From a virus: a stretch of DNA of 64,000 nt. Below are positions 46,340-55,422 of this stretch, piece after piece; the first letter of the stretch is position 1; the number at the start of each line of letters is the position of its first letter. Made by a program: the position numbers and the translations under genes. The notes below the pieces were generated by a model, which was not told the origin of the DNA, searched no databases, and was given only the letters and a program-made list of their open reading frames with translations. The stretch lies in IMG/VR virus record IMGVR_UViG_3300036851_000321, positions 18,520-82,519 of that record, one strand, 5' to 3'.

Positions 46340-47134
46340 GTGGCGGAAGACGACTACGCGCCGCCAAACACGTTCCGCGCGCTCGTTGAGCTCCGGTCGC
46401 CCGACTGGATGTCCGAGCCCGAGGCGCCGCTTATGGCTGCGTTCGTCGGCATCACGCTTGGAGTCACGCAGGATCAGCAGGTCGAGGCGTGGATCCTCGC
46501 CACGCGGATGCACCTGCTCGACGATCCGGAAAGCCCGGACGACGTGCTCCCGGTCATCGGCCGGGACAGGCGCCTGCCCCAGTACCACCTTGAAACTAGC
46601 GCCCAGTACCGCGAGCGCCTGAAGGCCGCCTGGGAAATCTACGAAGAAGGCGGCACCGAAGAGGTCATCGAAAAGCAGCTACTCGCCGCTGGCTACGGGC
46701 CGACAACGACAATGGGGTCGTGGGGCGGTCCCGGAGCTGACTGGGGCGAGGCCGGCTACTACTGGAACGACCGCGGCGCTTACGTGCAGTTCCGGCCAAC
46801 GGCGCCGGGCCCGCGTGGAGAACCGCCGCCGTATCGCACCCAATTTTGGGTCGTCTTTCAGAACGGATTTCACCCGGTCACGGGACTCCCGATCCCCTGG
46901 GGTGACTTCGTCTGGGGAGATACGAGCACGGGAGTTTGGGGGCCGCAGGGATACGACCGTGACTTCCAGCAAACGGTTGAGGGCATCGTCTACAAGTGGA
47001 AGCCGCACGAGTGGATCTTTCGTGGGTTCCTCTTCAAGATTGGTCTCGGTCTATGGGGTGAGGGTTCTCCGTGGGGAGATCCGCTCGGCGTCGTGTGGGG
47101 CGGCGGCGTCGAAGTGCAAGTTCCACTGAGGTAG
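46340..47134 (+). CDS. Baseplate protein in the gpI position, fibre adaptor, 264 aa
   Basis: GTG 46340, one base after the J stop. N-terminal helical domain (RLPQYHLETSAQYRERLKAA, YEEGGTEEVIEKQLLAAGYG) resembles gpI/tail-protein-I folds; the C-terminal half is rich in Trp and Gly (WGDFVWGDTSTGVWG, WGEGSPWGDPLG). It probably links wedge and fibres. Confidence 0.68.
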   Translation: MAEDDYAPPNTFRALVELRSPDWMSEPEAPLMAAFVGITLGVTQDQQVEAWILATRMHLLDDPESPDDVLPVIGRDRRLPQYHLETSAQYRERLKAAWEIYEEGGTEEVIEKQLLAAGYGPTTTMGSWGGPGADWGEAGYYWNDRGAYVQFRPTAPGPRGEPPPYRTQFWVVFQNGFHPVTGLPIPWGDFVWGDTSTGVWGPQGYDRDFQQTVEGIVYKWKPHEWIFRGFLFKIGLGLWGEGSPWGDPLGVVWGGGVEVQVPLR

Positions 47135-47138
47135 CGCC

Positions 47139-47894
47139 ATGCGCCGCCTACTGCTCGCGCTCTCCCTCGTCGGGTGTCGCGGCGAATCGACCACTTACAT
47201 CACCGAGGACGTGCCGTCGTGCGTCCGCAGCATCTGCGAAGTAACCATGAGTACAGTCCTAACCGGCACTCCCGCAAACGCGAACTTTGGAACGGGACTC
47301 ACGCGTCCGGACAGCGGAGAAGATCCGTCTATTTGGTCGTCCATTCTAGAGCAGCAGCTGCAGCAGATCGAGGATCGCGAGCAGTGGCTGAAGCTGTGGC
47401 TTCCGACTAGTCGCCTGCTGACAGTTCCGATCGCTTACTCGCTCATCAACACGTCGACCCGGTTTGATCTCACTACTTCAGGCGGGGCCCACTACTGGCT
47501 TCAAAGCAGCGTAGCCAGCGCCGGCCTGCTGATGTTTGAGGTGCCGTGGATGCCGCCAGGCGTGGTTATCAAGGGCGCGCATGCGTGGATTGGAAACGGT
47601 AGCGCAACGAACCTGACGGGCCTCACCAAGCCGACGCTTGAGCTCAACAAGTCAGTGCTGACGGTCGGCGGAGACCCCATTGTTAGCAACACAGAGGTCT
47701 CGATTGGCACGGCCTCGGATGCCACCACCGTTCTCGCGACCTACCAACTTCTACACAAGGTCGAGATCACGGGCCTGTCGGAAACCGTGACGGACAACAC
47801 GATCTACCGCGTGCGGTTCACTGGGGAGACCGCGGGTAGCGCGACCCCCAACCTGGCCATGTCGGGGATCTTCGTTACCGTGGAAAGGCCTTAG
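47139..47894 (+). CDS. Fibre-like protein with lipoprotein-type N-terminus, 251 aa
   Basis: From ATG 47139 the first residues RRLLLALSLVGCRGES form a lipoprotein signal with lipobox SLVGC. At ATG 47247, in the same frame, begins MSTVLTGTPANANFG, which looks like a normal structural-protein start. The remainder is beta-rich (GGAHYWLQSSVASAGLLMFE, TIYRVRFTGETAGS). Either two products are made or the signal is a fused small o-spanin-like lipopeptide. Confidence 0.6.
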   Translation: MRRLLLALSLVGCRGESTTYITEDVPSCVRSICEVTMSTVLTGTPANANFGTGLTRPDSGEDPSIWSSILEQQLQQIEDREQWLKLWLPTSRLLTVPIAYSLINTSTRFDLTTSGGAHYWLQSSVASAGLLMFEVPWMPPGVVIKGAHAWIGNGSATNLTGLTKPTLELNKSVLTVGGDPIVSNTEVSIGTASDATTVLATYQLLHKVEITGLSETVTDNTIYRVRFTGETAGSATPNLAMSGIFVTVERP

Positions 47895-47900
47895 CGGTCC

Positions 47901-48677
47901 ATGAGCGCCCCCGTCACCGAATCCGACACGTTCCCCTCGGCGATCAACGCGCCGGAGGTGAACGACACGAACTACCCTGCGGTAGTTACGCAGCTCACAA
48001 CGGATCTCGCCAACCGGACCAAGCATCTCAAGAACACGCTCACGACCGGCGGCTCGACCGAGCTCTTTACGGCCAACGGTCAGGATCCGGTCCTTGCCGA
48101 CCTAACGCTGCCCGCGGCTGGCCGCGCGGACATGATCCGGAACCTCGGGATCGCGCTGCACAAGCAGATCCGTTGGGTGCGCGAGCGACTGCTCGGGACT
48201 GGGGCGTCAGCGACGACGATCCTCTGGCAACCCGCGCTCATCGGCGGAACTAGCACCTACTGGGGCTCGGACTCCGTTGCTTCGGCGGTCACGGTCCCAT
48301 ACATCAACCAGAAGACGGCGGATGTGAACTACGCGTCCCTTACGATGCCGCACGTCATGCCTGGACTCGTATTTGGGACGCTAACAGCAACCGTGCAGTC
48401 GGCCACCAGCCACGGTGGCAGCCTCCCGGCGAGTATGCCGCGCCTTGCGCTCGGTGGGGTCGATTCCACCGGAACGGCCATTGAGATCGCCGGCGCGCTG
48501 GATACGTCGGGTAGCGCCGCGGCGTTCGAGGCGATGCATACGATCTCGTGCCCCATCAACTCGCTCGTGCAGACGGGACTCTCCTACTTCGTAGCCGTAC
48601 GCGGCGAGGGCTCCACGAACGCACAGAACAACAGCTTCAAGGTCCACCGATTGAGCCTGACGGTCTGGTACGTTTGA
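47901..48677 (+). CDS. Tail fibre protein, 258 aa
   Basis: ATG 47901. N-terminal attachment part typical of fibres (ESDTFPSAINAPEVNDTNYP, RTKHLKNTLTTGGSTELF), then a beta-rich shaft and C-terminal domain ending in SLTVWYV. Followed by 131 bp without a gene that can form one long-range stem (48689-48700 with 48754-48765, one mismatch). Confidence 0.65.
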   Translation: MSAPVTESDTFPSAINAPEVNDTNYPAVVTQLTTDLANRTKHLKNTLTTGGSTELFTANGQDPVLADLTLPAAGRADMIRNLGIALHKQIRWVRERLLGTGASATTILWQPALIGGTSTYWGSDSVASAVTVPYINQKTADVNYASLTMPHVMPGLVFGTLTATVQSATSHGGSLPASMPRLALGGVDSTGTAIEIAGALDTSGSAAAFEAMHTISCPINSLVQTGLSYFVAVRGEGSTNAQNNSFKVHRLSLTVWYV

Positions 48678-48808
48678 TCCCCCGCTAGAGAGCTGCCCCG
48701 CCTCGGCGCTCCTGTTCGGTTGTGTGCCAACTCTCCCGCGCGGACGTTCGCGTCGGGGCGGCTCTGTGGCGGGCGCTTACCTATTTTCGCTGAAAGCACG
48801 AACGCAGA

Positions 48809-50896
48809 ATGACCATCTGGACCGCAAAGATGCGCGGCGTAAAAGCCGAGCAGGATGGTGAGCAGGTAGCGGGCACGGGCCGCGTTGCGACCCTGAACTT
48901 CCGCAGTCTACTGACCGAGTACGACGCGGCCACGGGTACGCTCAGCATCGGCCCCGAGTCCAACACCACTCGCGCCGAAGTCAACGCCGCCACTACCGCG
49001 GCCCTCGCCGCAAACACGCGCACGGGCAACACGCTCACGGCGGACGCAAACGGTGCGCTGGCTGCGATCGACGGCGTCACCCTCACGACGAATAACCGGC
49101 TGCTGGTCAAAGACGAGGCGTCCACGCTCAAGAACGGCTGGTACTACGTCGCCGATCCGGGAAGCGCGTCCACACCGTGGCAGTTGACGCGGACGGCGGA
49201 TGCGGATGCTTCGGCGGAGTTCGTCAGTGGGGCGATTACGCGGGTGCTTGCGGGCACGGTGAACGCGGGGACTAGCTACGTCCTCACGGTCGGCGGCGGG
49301 TTCACGCTGAACACCGATGCCGTCACGTTTACGCTCTACAACCTGAACGCGATCGAGCAGGGGGTCAATGTTGGAGATGTGCCCCAGTTCGAGGGGACCA
49401 CATACGTCCCGCGCCGTTTCTGGATCACCCCCGACATCGACCTGACGGGCACGACCGACGCTACGGCAGCAATTCTGGCCGCAGCGCAAGAGCGGGTCGG
49501 GGCTTGCGTGTATCTGCCAGATGGTGTGATCCGTATGAATAGTGGAATCACCCTTCCGCAAGGTGCCTGCATCACTGGCCGTGAGCGCGGGATGGCGCGG
49601 GGGCACCGTGGAACCGGCGGAACACCCCTGCTGAACACGGGGACCCTGATCCACGTCTACGGGACGGGCAAGCTCTTCACGATGGGCATGCAGAGCGCCG
49701 TGAGGAATCTCGAACTCTACTATCCGAGCCAGGTCACGACGGGGACGCCCACAGCGTACGATTACGCCTTCTACTGCGGGTCAAACGCCGATGGCTGCAC
49801 GATCGAGAACATCACAGCGATCAACCCGTACGACCTGATCCATATCGACACTCAGGGTGGCGGCGGCGCTCGCATCGACAACGTCTGGGCCTTCCCGTTC
49901 TCGCACGGTATCCGGCTCGGGCGGGTTGCCGACGTGGCCCGCATCTCGAACGTCCACTTCAACCCAGCTAACAACGATAGCGGTGCGCCGACTGCTTGGG
50001 TGCTCGCCAACGGGATCGCCTTCCTTGTCGATGGCGCCGAGCAGTTCAGTTTTACGGACTGTTTCGCTTACGGCTACCTTCGCGGCCTGCTCCTGATTGA
50101 CGCCGACGCGGACAGTTTCCAGGGGGTCTATGGCGACTGGAAGGGCGGTGGCTTTGACCAGTGTGAGGTCTGCGTCCTGATCGCCGATCCGACGGGCCTT
50201 TGCATGCGTGGACTGAAGATGAGCGACGTGTCGTTCATCCCGATCGACACCACGGGCTACGGCATCGTCTCGCAGGATGACACAGCGGCGAGCATACCGG
50301 ACAACCGGCCCACCATCTACGTCACCAACTGCCAGTTTTCTGGGACGAGCCATCCGAAAAACGTCTGGCTGTTTCCAAACAGCAATGCGCGCGTTGTCAT
50401 CAAGGGCGGGAGCATGCAGGGCGCGTCCACCCAGCACTGTCACGCGGAGGGGACCGCGTCGATAATCGATCTTGACGATGTCATCACAACTGGCGCCGTC
50501 ACGCGCATCTCTGGCGGCGGCAAGTGGAGCGATCGCAACGGACGCAAGCAGGTCGCTGGCGAGATGGGACCGAGCTACCGCAACGGGGACGAGTCTCTCG
50601 GAGCGGATCTGACCGATGCGGACGCAACCATCACGATCGCGGGCGCGGCCTGGCGGGTCTTGCCACCCGCGACGCTCTCGACAAATCGCGTGGTGGACAT
50701 CGATAACACGTCGGCTGTCGACGAAGAGACGATCACGATCGATCGGCAGGACACGACGGCTAACACGTTGACCATTCGCGACAATGCAAACGCGACCATC
50801 TTCACCTTCCCCGCGTCAACCGCGATGAAGTGCGTCTTCCGGAAAGCGGCCGGCGGGAACTTCGTTCCGCTGCGCGCGACCCGCACCACGGGCTAA
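48809..50896 (+). CDS. Tail spike with parallel beta-helix, possible depolymerase
   Basis: 695 residues. N-terminal ~200 residues are a virion-binding fibre-like part (LLVKDEASTLKNGWYYVADP). The centre is a pectate-lyase-like beta-helix (AAQERVGACVYLPDGVIRMN, NLELYYPSQVTTGTP, GCTIENITAINPYDLIHID, ARISNVHFNPANNDSG), typical of polysaccharide-degrading spikes. The C-terminus ends in a small beta domain. Catalytic residues cannot be assigned by eye. Confidence 0.75.
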   Translation: MTIWTAKMRGVKAEQDGEQVAGTGRVATLNFRSLLTEYDAATGTLSIGPESNTTRAEVNAATTAALAANTRTGNTLTADANGALAAIDGVTLTTNNRLLVKDEASTLKNGWYYVADPGSASTPWQLTRTADADASAEFVSGAITRVLAGTVNAGTSYVLTVGGGFTLNTDAVTFTLYNLNAIEQGVNVGDVPQFEGTTYVPRRFWITPDIDLTGTTDATAAILAAAQERVGACVYLPDGVIRMNSGITLPQGACITGRERGMARGHRGTGGTPLLNTGTLIHVYGTGKLFTMGMQSAVRNLELYYPSQVTTGTPTAYDYAFYCGSNADGCTIENITAINPYDLIHIDTQGGGGARIDNVWAFPFSHGIRLGRVADVARISNVHFNPANNDSGAPTAWVLANGIAFLVDGAEQFSFTDCFAYGYLRGLLLIDADADSFQGVYGDWKGGGFDQCEVCVLIADPTGLCMRGLKMSDVSFIPIDTTGYGIVSQDDTAASIPDNRPTIYVTNCQFSGTSHPKNVWLFPNSNARVVIKGGSMQGASTQHCHAEGTASIIDLDDVITTGAVTRISGGGKWSDRNGRKQVAGEMGPSYRNGDESLGADLTDADATITIAGAAWRVLPPATLSTNRVVDIDNTSAVDEETITIDRQDTTANTLTIRDNANATIFTFPASTAMKCVFRKAAGGNFVPLRATRTTG

Positions 50897-50966
50897 TCTC
50901 ACCCACCCGCCCGCCGTCCCGCGGTGCCCTGCTCTCCCACCAGAGCGAGGCGAAGGGGCGGCAACT

Positions 50967-51143
50967 CTACCAGGTCTCCGGATCGTCCGGATCAATCTCT
51001 GGACCGAATACGTACACGGTGAGAGTTCCGTCAGGGGCGACGATGACATCAGAAGCCGGTTCGTCCGAGCCGATGCCGCACTGCTCCCGTAGGCTCCGCT
51101 CTTCTTCCGGAGTCAGCGGGCGGTAGCGAGGGGCCGGCGTCAT
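50967..51143 (-). CDS. Small acidic protein between tail spike genes, 58 aa
   Basis: ATG 51143 overlaps the upstream stop (TGATG). Sequence contains RYRPLTPEEERSLREQCGIG and a beta segment SDVIVAPDGTLTVYVFGPEI with an Asp/Pro-rich end. It shares a loose plan with its upstream neighbour (T-x-E-x-x-x-L-R-E followed by a short beta hairpin), so they may be diverged duplicates. Confidence 0.5.
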   Translation of the reverse strand: MTPAPRYRPLTPEEERSLREQCGIGSDEPASDVIVAPDGTLTVYVFGPEIDPDDPETW

Positions 51144-51364
51144 CACGATCGCACCAGCGGGATCCTCACCCACCCGTCCGCATCCGGCACGACCTCGCGG
51201 CCGTCGCCCCAGGTCGCCGAACCGTCAGGGCGCACGAACATTCGCGGCTCGCCCTTCCGTTCATCGATCACGATGGCGACATCCAGGAGCCCGGGCATCT
51301 CGCGCAAACGCCGACCCTGCTCCGCGGTGAGCCGGAAGCGACTCGTCAACACGAAACTCGTCAT
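51143..51364 (-). CDS. Small protein between tail spike genes, 73 aa
   Basis: ATG 51364 (an in-frame start at 51400 would touch the opposite gene). LTAEQGRRLREMPGLLDVAI, then a beta segment KGEPRMFVRPDGSATWGDGR. Leftward pair between two rightward spike genes, so probably cargo with its own promoter in the 35 bp before 51400. Confidence 0.5.
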   Translation of the reverse strand: MTSFVLTSRFRLTAEQGRRLREMPGLLDVAIVIDERKGEPRMFVRPDGSATWGDGREVVPDADGWVRIPLVRS

Positions 51365-51399
51365 GAGCGAAAGCTTACGCGCGCGAGCGCAAGACAGCA

Positions 51400-54300
51400 A
51401 TGGCTGACACCGTTGTCGTCAACGCCGGAGGACCAGGCTCCGATGATTTCCCGCGCAAATGCTGCGGCGAATCGCTCGTCTGGACGAGCTCGACCGTCGG
51501 CTATTTCTTCTACGTCGATTCAAGCAATGATCTAAAGTACATCAAAAGCACTGACGCGGGGCTGACGTTTGGGTCGGCGGTCAACGTCAAGACGGGGACG
51601 ATCGGGTGCTTTGCGATCTGGTTCGACAAATGGACCCCCTCGCTCACCGGCACGAAGATTTACTGTGCTTACACCGACACGACCGCCAACGACTTCCTTT
51701 ACCGCGGGCTCGAGACATCGACCGACACGCTCGACACCGAGCAGATCATCAGCAATGCGACCGACCTCCGCGGTTCGGGCGGCACGATGGCTCAGCGCTC
51801 GTGCTCGATCACTAAAGCGGTAGGCGGAAATCTATACGCGACCTTCATTGACGATCTAACGGCGGTCGAAAGCGGGTTCTTCCGCTCGACCGACGACGGC
51901 GCGACGTGGGGCGCGCGCACCAACCTCACGACCGTCACGCCGGCAGCAGGCGATCGGATGCGCCTGTTCCCGGGCAATGCCGCGGACAACCAGGACGTGT
52001 GGATGCTGTTCTTCGACGCCTCGGCGTCGGACCTGCTTTTCGCGACGCACGACGACAGCGCGAATACGACGACCAGCACAGCGATCAACACGTCGATCGC
52101 TATCAGCGGTGCCCTTCACGACATGGGCTTTTCGGGGGCGGTGCGCCACTCTGATGGGCACCTTTTCGCGGTGGCGTGGACGGCCGTCGATAGCGCCTCC
52201 GGTGACTTCCTCGCCTACCAGATCAACGGCTCGGCCTCGATCACACAGCGCACCAACGTAGTAACCGACCAGGACGACACATTCGGCGGCGGCTGCTATT
52301 TCGATCAACAGACCGGCTCGCTCACCGTCTTCTATTACGGCACGAGCTCTGAGGTCTACAACTCGGCGGTCCATGTCCGCTATCGCACGAGCACGGACGG
52401 CGCCGTCTCGTGGGGCCGGCAATGGCGCATCGACGTAGATACAACTCGCGACACTCGGTACGTGACGGGCGGAATGAGCGTCGGCTCAAGCAACGCCGGC
52501 CCCTTTCGCCCGATCTGGATCGCGGACGCCTCCGCCTACTCGAACGTCGCGCCGCTCTCGGCGATGTTCGACCGCCCGCCGATCCAATGCACGGACATCA
52601 ACCCGTACGTCAATGCAAGCGGCGTCGCGAGCGACACGAACGAGGTCAAGGCCGGCGTCACCGACTGGCTGCGCACCGAGGGCTACCCGGGTGCGCCGGC
52701 CAAATACAGCGGGATCGGCGAGGTGATCGAAAGCGGAGCGCCTCAGCCCACACTGACCTCCCGCATCGGCGGCAGCACGCCGCTTGCGCTCGACTATGAC
52801 CCTGCGGCCGGCGCGGGCGGGCCCGCAACGCTGTGGACCGCGGGCGGCGCTGGCGAAAACAACGAAAACGTCACGACGGCGATCTGGCCGCGGCGAGATG
52901 CGGCCGGCTGGGTCGTCTTCAACCACCGCGGCAACAACGGAAACCCGCGCCAAGGCGTCGGCAAATACAATACGAGTTATGACTTCCAAACGGGGTGGAC
53001 TGAGCTCGGATCTCCGCCCCTGATCGACGTTGGTAGCGGCGGCACTTGGGACGACGCGAACGTCCCTGATTTGAACGGTTGGACTTGGATCGGGAACAAG
53101 CTCGTCGGTTTCTATCGCGGCCATGATGGATCCATCACGCAAGTCGGCCGCGTTGATGCGACGTGGGATGGTGCGGTCGGTTCGTTCCCCGGGCTTACGA
53201 AGTACGGATCCAACCCCGTCATCACCTCGAGCGCGGCGCCGTGGATCACGACGAACAACGGCTGCGTTCCCGGCTCGATCTGGATCGATCCTGCCGGCCG
53301 GTGGTGGATGTATTTGTCGTGTAACTCGCCCAACGCGGCGGGCTTGTCGTACTCCGACGACCTCGGCTTCACGTGGGTGGTCGGTCAGTACGCGACCATC
53401 ACGCCCGTTAGCCCGCAGACGAGCTGCGGTGACGGCGTCGCGATCTGTATCGACGACACTCCACATCGGGCATACGGCGCGAGCTTCGTTTGGATCGACT
53501 CCGGCTCTCAAGGCGCGGCCACGCTCGAGGGTCGGTATCTGTACTTCTTGCCGTTCGAAAAAACGGCAGCGCAGATCACGAAGAAGGGAAAGTCCTACTT
53601 CCCGAACGGGTCCCCGTACTCGGGCGCCGCGCTCGCGAGCGGAGGCGTGCAGGGCACGAATAGCTTCGCCCTCGCCGGTAGGTTCCGCGTTCCGCGCTGC
53701 GTTCGAACAAGCGATCTTCACACGATCTACCAGCAGGGCGTCGATGGTTCGGACGTTATGGTTTATGTCCGGATCGGCAGCACCGGGCTTTTGACTGCCT
53801 TTTGGAGCACGACGACAACCGCAGCCGCCGGCCCCCCGTTCGACAAGACGCTGACCGGCGCCTCCGCAGTGGACGACGCGGAGTGGTGGGACTTCTGTTT
53901 TGCGCGCTTCGGCGCAAACGACTTCCGGCTCTACACGCGGCGGGCCGGCGGCGCTTGGGTGCTCGACGCAACCAACACCGCAGAGGACGGCGGTACTACG
54001 AGCAGCACACAGAACGCTGCGATCGGAAACGGATTCCCCACGAACGGCTTTGGCAATTCCCCATGCCGCGGCGTCATCAGTGACCTCGTTTTCATGACGG
54101 GGGCGCCGCCGGACACGAGCTTGACGGCTACCGGAGCCGCGTTCGCCGGGATGCTCCACTCCTCGCGGACTGCCTACTCGGGAGGCACGTTCCAGTGGGA
54201 CGAATCAAACGCGCAATGGGTGGACAACGGCGACGTTGTGCTGGTCGAGGCAATCGACTCCACCGATCTGCCAACGATCTCCACCGACGGCAGCACGGGG

Positions 54301-54954
54301 ACGAGCGACCACACGGCGAGCGGCGTCCTGTTCTTGCCGGCCTCGAGCGAACGCGGCCGGATCGTCTGGCTCGACGTGGAGTTCAAAAACGTTAGCACGG
54401 GCGTCACCGCGATCACATTCGACGGCGTCACGATGACGCTCGCGCACTCGCGCACGGTCTCCACCGCGGGAGTGGCCACCTATTACCTGCTTTCTGACAG
54501 CCTGCCGGCCACCGCGGGTCCCTACACGTGGAGCGTGACGGTTGACGGCGCTTCGGGCCAAGTCAACGCCGCCTGCTCTTACAAGCCGGGAATGCTTCAG
54601 GGTGGTCCGTTTGCCACCGGCGGCGCCGACAACACGAGCACAAGCATCAGCGCAACGCTCAACGCGCCCTCGAACGGCTGGATCCGCGACGTGCTCTACA
54701 ACGTGACCGGTACGGACGACGCGACGCCGCACCCGACGCAGACCGAGACGGCAGACTTCTCGACCGACAGTGCGAATGCCGGGCGGATTGCAACGTCCAT
54801 GCGCCAATCGTGGGTGCAGGCCTCGTTCGACATGAGCTGGACCAGCATCACGACGGCCGAGCAGCACATCTTGATTGCTACGTCTTGGCAGGTCGAGGAA
54901 CCGCCGGTCCTCGCCCTACAGCAGCCGATGGTGCCCGCCAATAGAGCGGCCTGA
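51400..54954 (+). CDS. Large tail protein with sialidase/propeller-like and lectin-like domains
   Basis: 1184 residues. Asp-box motifs S-x-D-x-G-x-T-(F/W) occur at residues 50-57 (STDAGLTF) and 163-170 (STDDGATW), with weaker ones later (YSDDLGFTW), indicating a beta-propeller of sialidase or GH43/GH32 type spanning ~1-730. A LamG/concanavalin-like domain follows (~760-910: FALAGRFRVPRCVRTSDLHT, FARFGANDFRLYTRRAGGAW), then two beta sandwich-like parts. Probably binds or cleaves host surface glycans. Confidence 0.7.
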   Translation: MADTVVVNAGGPGSDDFPRKCCGESLVWTSSTVGYFFYVDSSNDLKYIKSTDAGLTFGSAVNVKTGTIGCFAIWFDKWTPSLTGTKIYCAYTDTTANDFLYRGLETSTDTLDTEQIISNATDLRGSGGTMAQRSCSITKAVGGNLYATFIDDLTAVESGFFRSTDDGATWGARTNLTTVTPAAGDRMRLFPGNAADNQDVWMLFFDASASDLLFATHDDSANTTTSTAINTSIAISGALHDMGFSGAVRHSDGHLFAVAWTAVDSASGDFLAYQINGSASITQRTNVVTDQDDTFGGGCYFDQQTGSLTVFYYGTSSEVYNSAVHVRYRTSTDGAVSWGRQWRIDVDTTRDTRYVTGGMSVGSSNAGPFRPIWIADASAYSNVAPLSAMFDRPPIQCTDINPYVNASGVASDTNEVKAGVTDWLRTEGYPGAPAKYSGIGEVIESGAPQPTLTSRIGGSTPLALDYDPAAGAGGPATLWTAGGAGENNENVTTAIWPRRDAAGWVVFNHRGNNGNPRQGVGKYNTSYDFQTGWTELGSPPLIDVGSGGTWDDANVPDLNGWTWIGNKLVGFYRGHDGSITQVGRVDATWDGAVGSFPGLTKYGSNPVITSSAAPWITTNNGCVPGSIWIDPAGRWWMYLSCNSPNAAGLSYSDDLGFTWVVGQYATITPVSPQTSCGDGVAICIDDTPHRAYGASFVWIDSGSQGAATLEGRYLYFLPFEKTAAQITKKGKSYFPNGSPYSGAALASGGVQGTNSFALAGRFRVPRCVRTSDLHTIYQQGVDGSDVMVYVRIGSTGLLTAFWSTTTTAAAGPPFDKTLTGASAVDDAEWWDFCFARFGANDFRLYTRRAGGAWVLDATNTAEDGGTTSSTQNAAIGNGFPTNGFGNSPCRGVISDLVFMTGAPPDTSLTATGAAFAGMLHSSRTAYSGGTFQWDESNAQWVDNGDVVLVEAIDSTDLPTISTDGSTGTSDHTASGVLFLPASSERGRIVWLDVEFKNVSTGVTAITFDGVTMTLAHSRTVSTAGVATYYLLSDSLPATAGPYTWSVTVDGASGQVNAACSYKPGMLQGGPFATGGADNTSTSISATLNAPSNGWIRDVLYNVTGTDDATPHPTQTETADFSTDSANAGRIATSMRQSWVQASFDMSWTSITTAEQHILIATSWQVEEPPVLALQQPMVPANRAA

Positions 54955-54970
54955 TTACCGAGGAAACAAC

Positions 54971-55408
54971 ATGGCACGATTCTCAATCGCTGGTCGCTCA
55001 ACGGTGGCCGGCACGACCTTGCGCGCGGTGGCGTCGCTGTTCGCCGTCGCGAGCCGCACGCTGAAACTACGCGAGGTCGGCGTCACCAACACGACCTCTA
55101 CAGCCGTTGCTGTGGCGCTCGTGCGATTCACGAACGCAACGGGCGTAGGCGCTGGCCTGACGGAGGTGGCGTACGATGAGGCGGGGCCGGCTCCGAACGG
55201 CACCGGGTTTGCTGGGCACACGGCGGACGGCGCGGTCGGATCGCCGCTCCGCCAGACTGTTCTCGGGGCAAGCGTTGGATCCGCCCACATCTGGACGTTC
55301 GGCGACACGGGGATCCTCGTGGCGGCCGGTACGGCGAACGGCATTGGCCTCATCTGTCCGACCGGCACGGGACAGATCTTAGACTATTGGTTTGACTGGG
55401 ACGAATGA
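54971..55408 (+). CDS. Tail-associated beta-rich protein, 145 aa
   Basis: ATG 54971 with GAGGAAAC upstream. Small beta protein (TLKLREVGVTNTTSTAVAVA, IGLICPTGTGQILDYWFDWD) of the kind found in phage tail clusters. Exact role unknown. Confidence 0.6.
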   Translation: MARFSIAGRSTVAGTTLRAVASLFAVASRTLKLREVGVTNTTSTAVAVALVRFTNATGVGAGLTEVAYDEAGPAPNGTGFAGHTADGAVGSPLRQTVLGASVGSAHIWTFGDTGILVAAGTANGIGLICPTGTGQILDYWFDWDE

Positions 55409-55422
55409 CGGGGGGCCGGTAG

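Noticed and set aside
48689-48765. Long-range stem in the gap between fibre genes as a terminator
   Set aside because: Loop of over 50 nt and no T tract on either strand.
52486-54159. A 557-codon leftward open frame inside the large tail protein
   Set aside because: Arg/Val-rich composition typical of antisense frames in high-GC genes; the plus strand has clear domain motifs.
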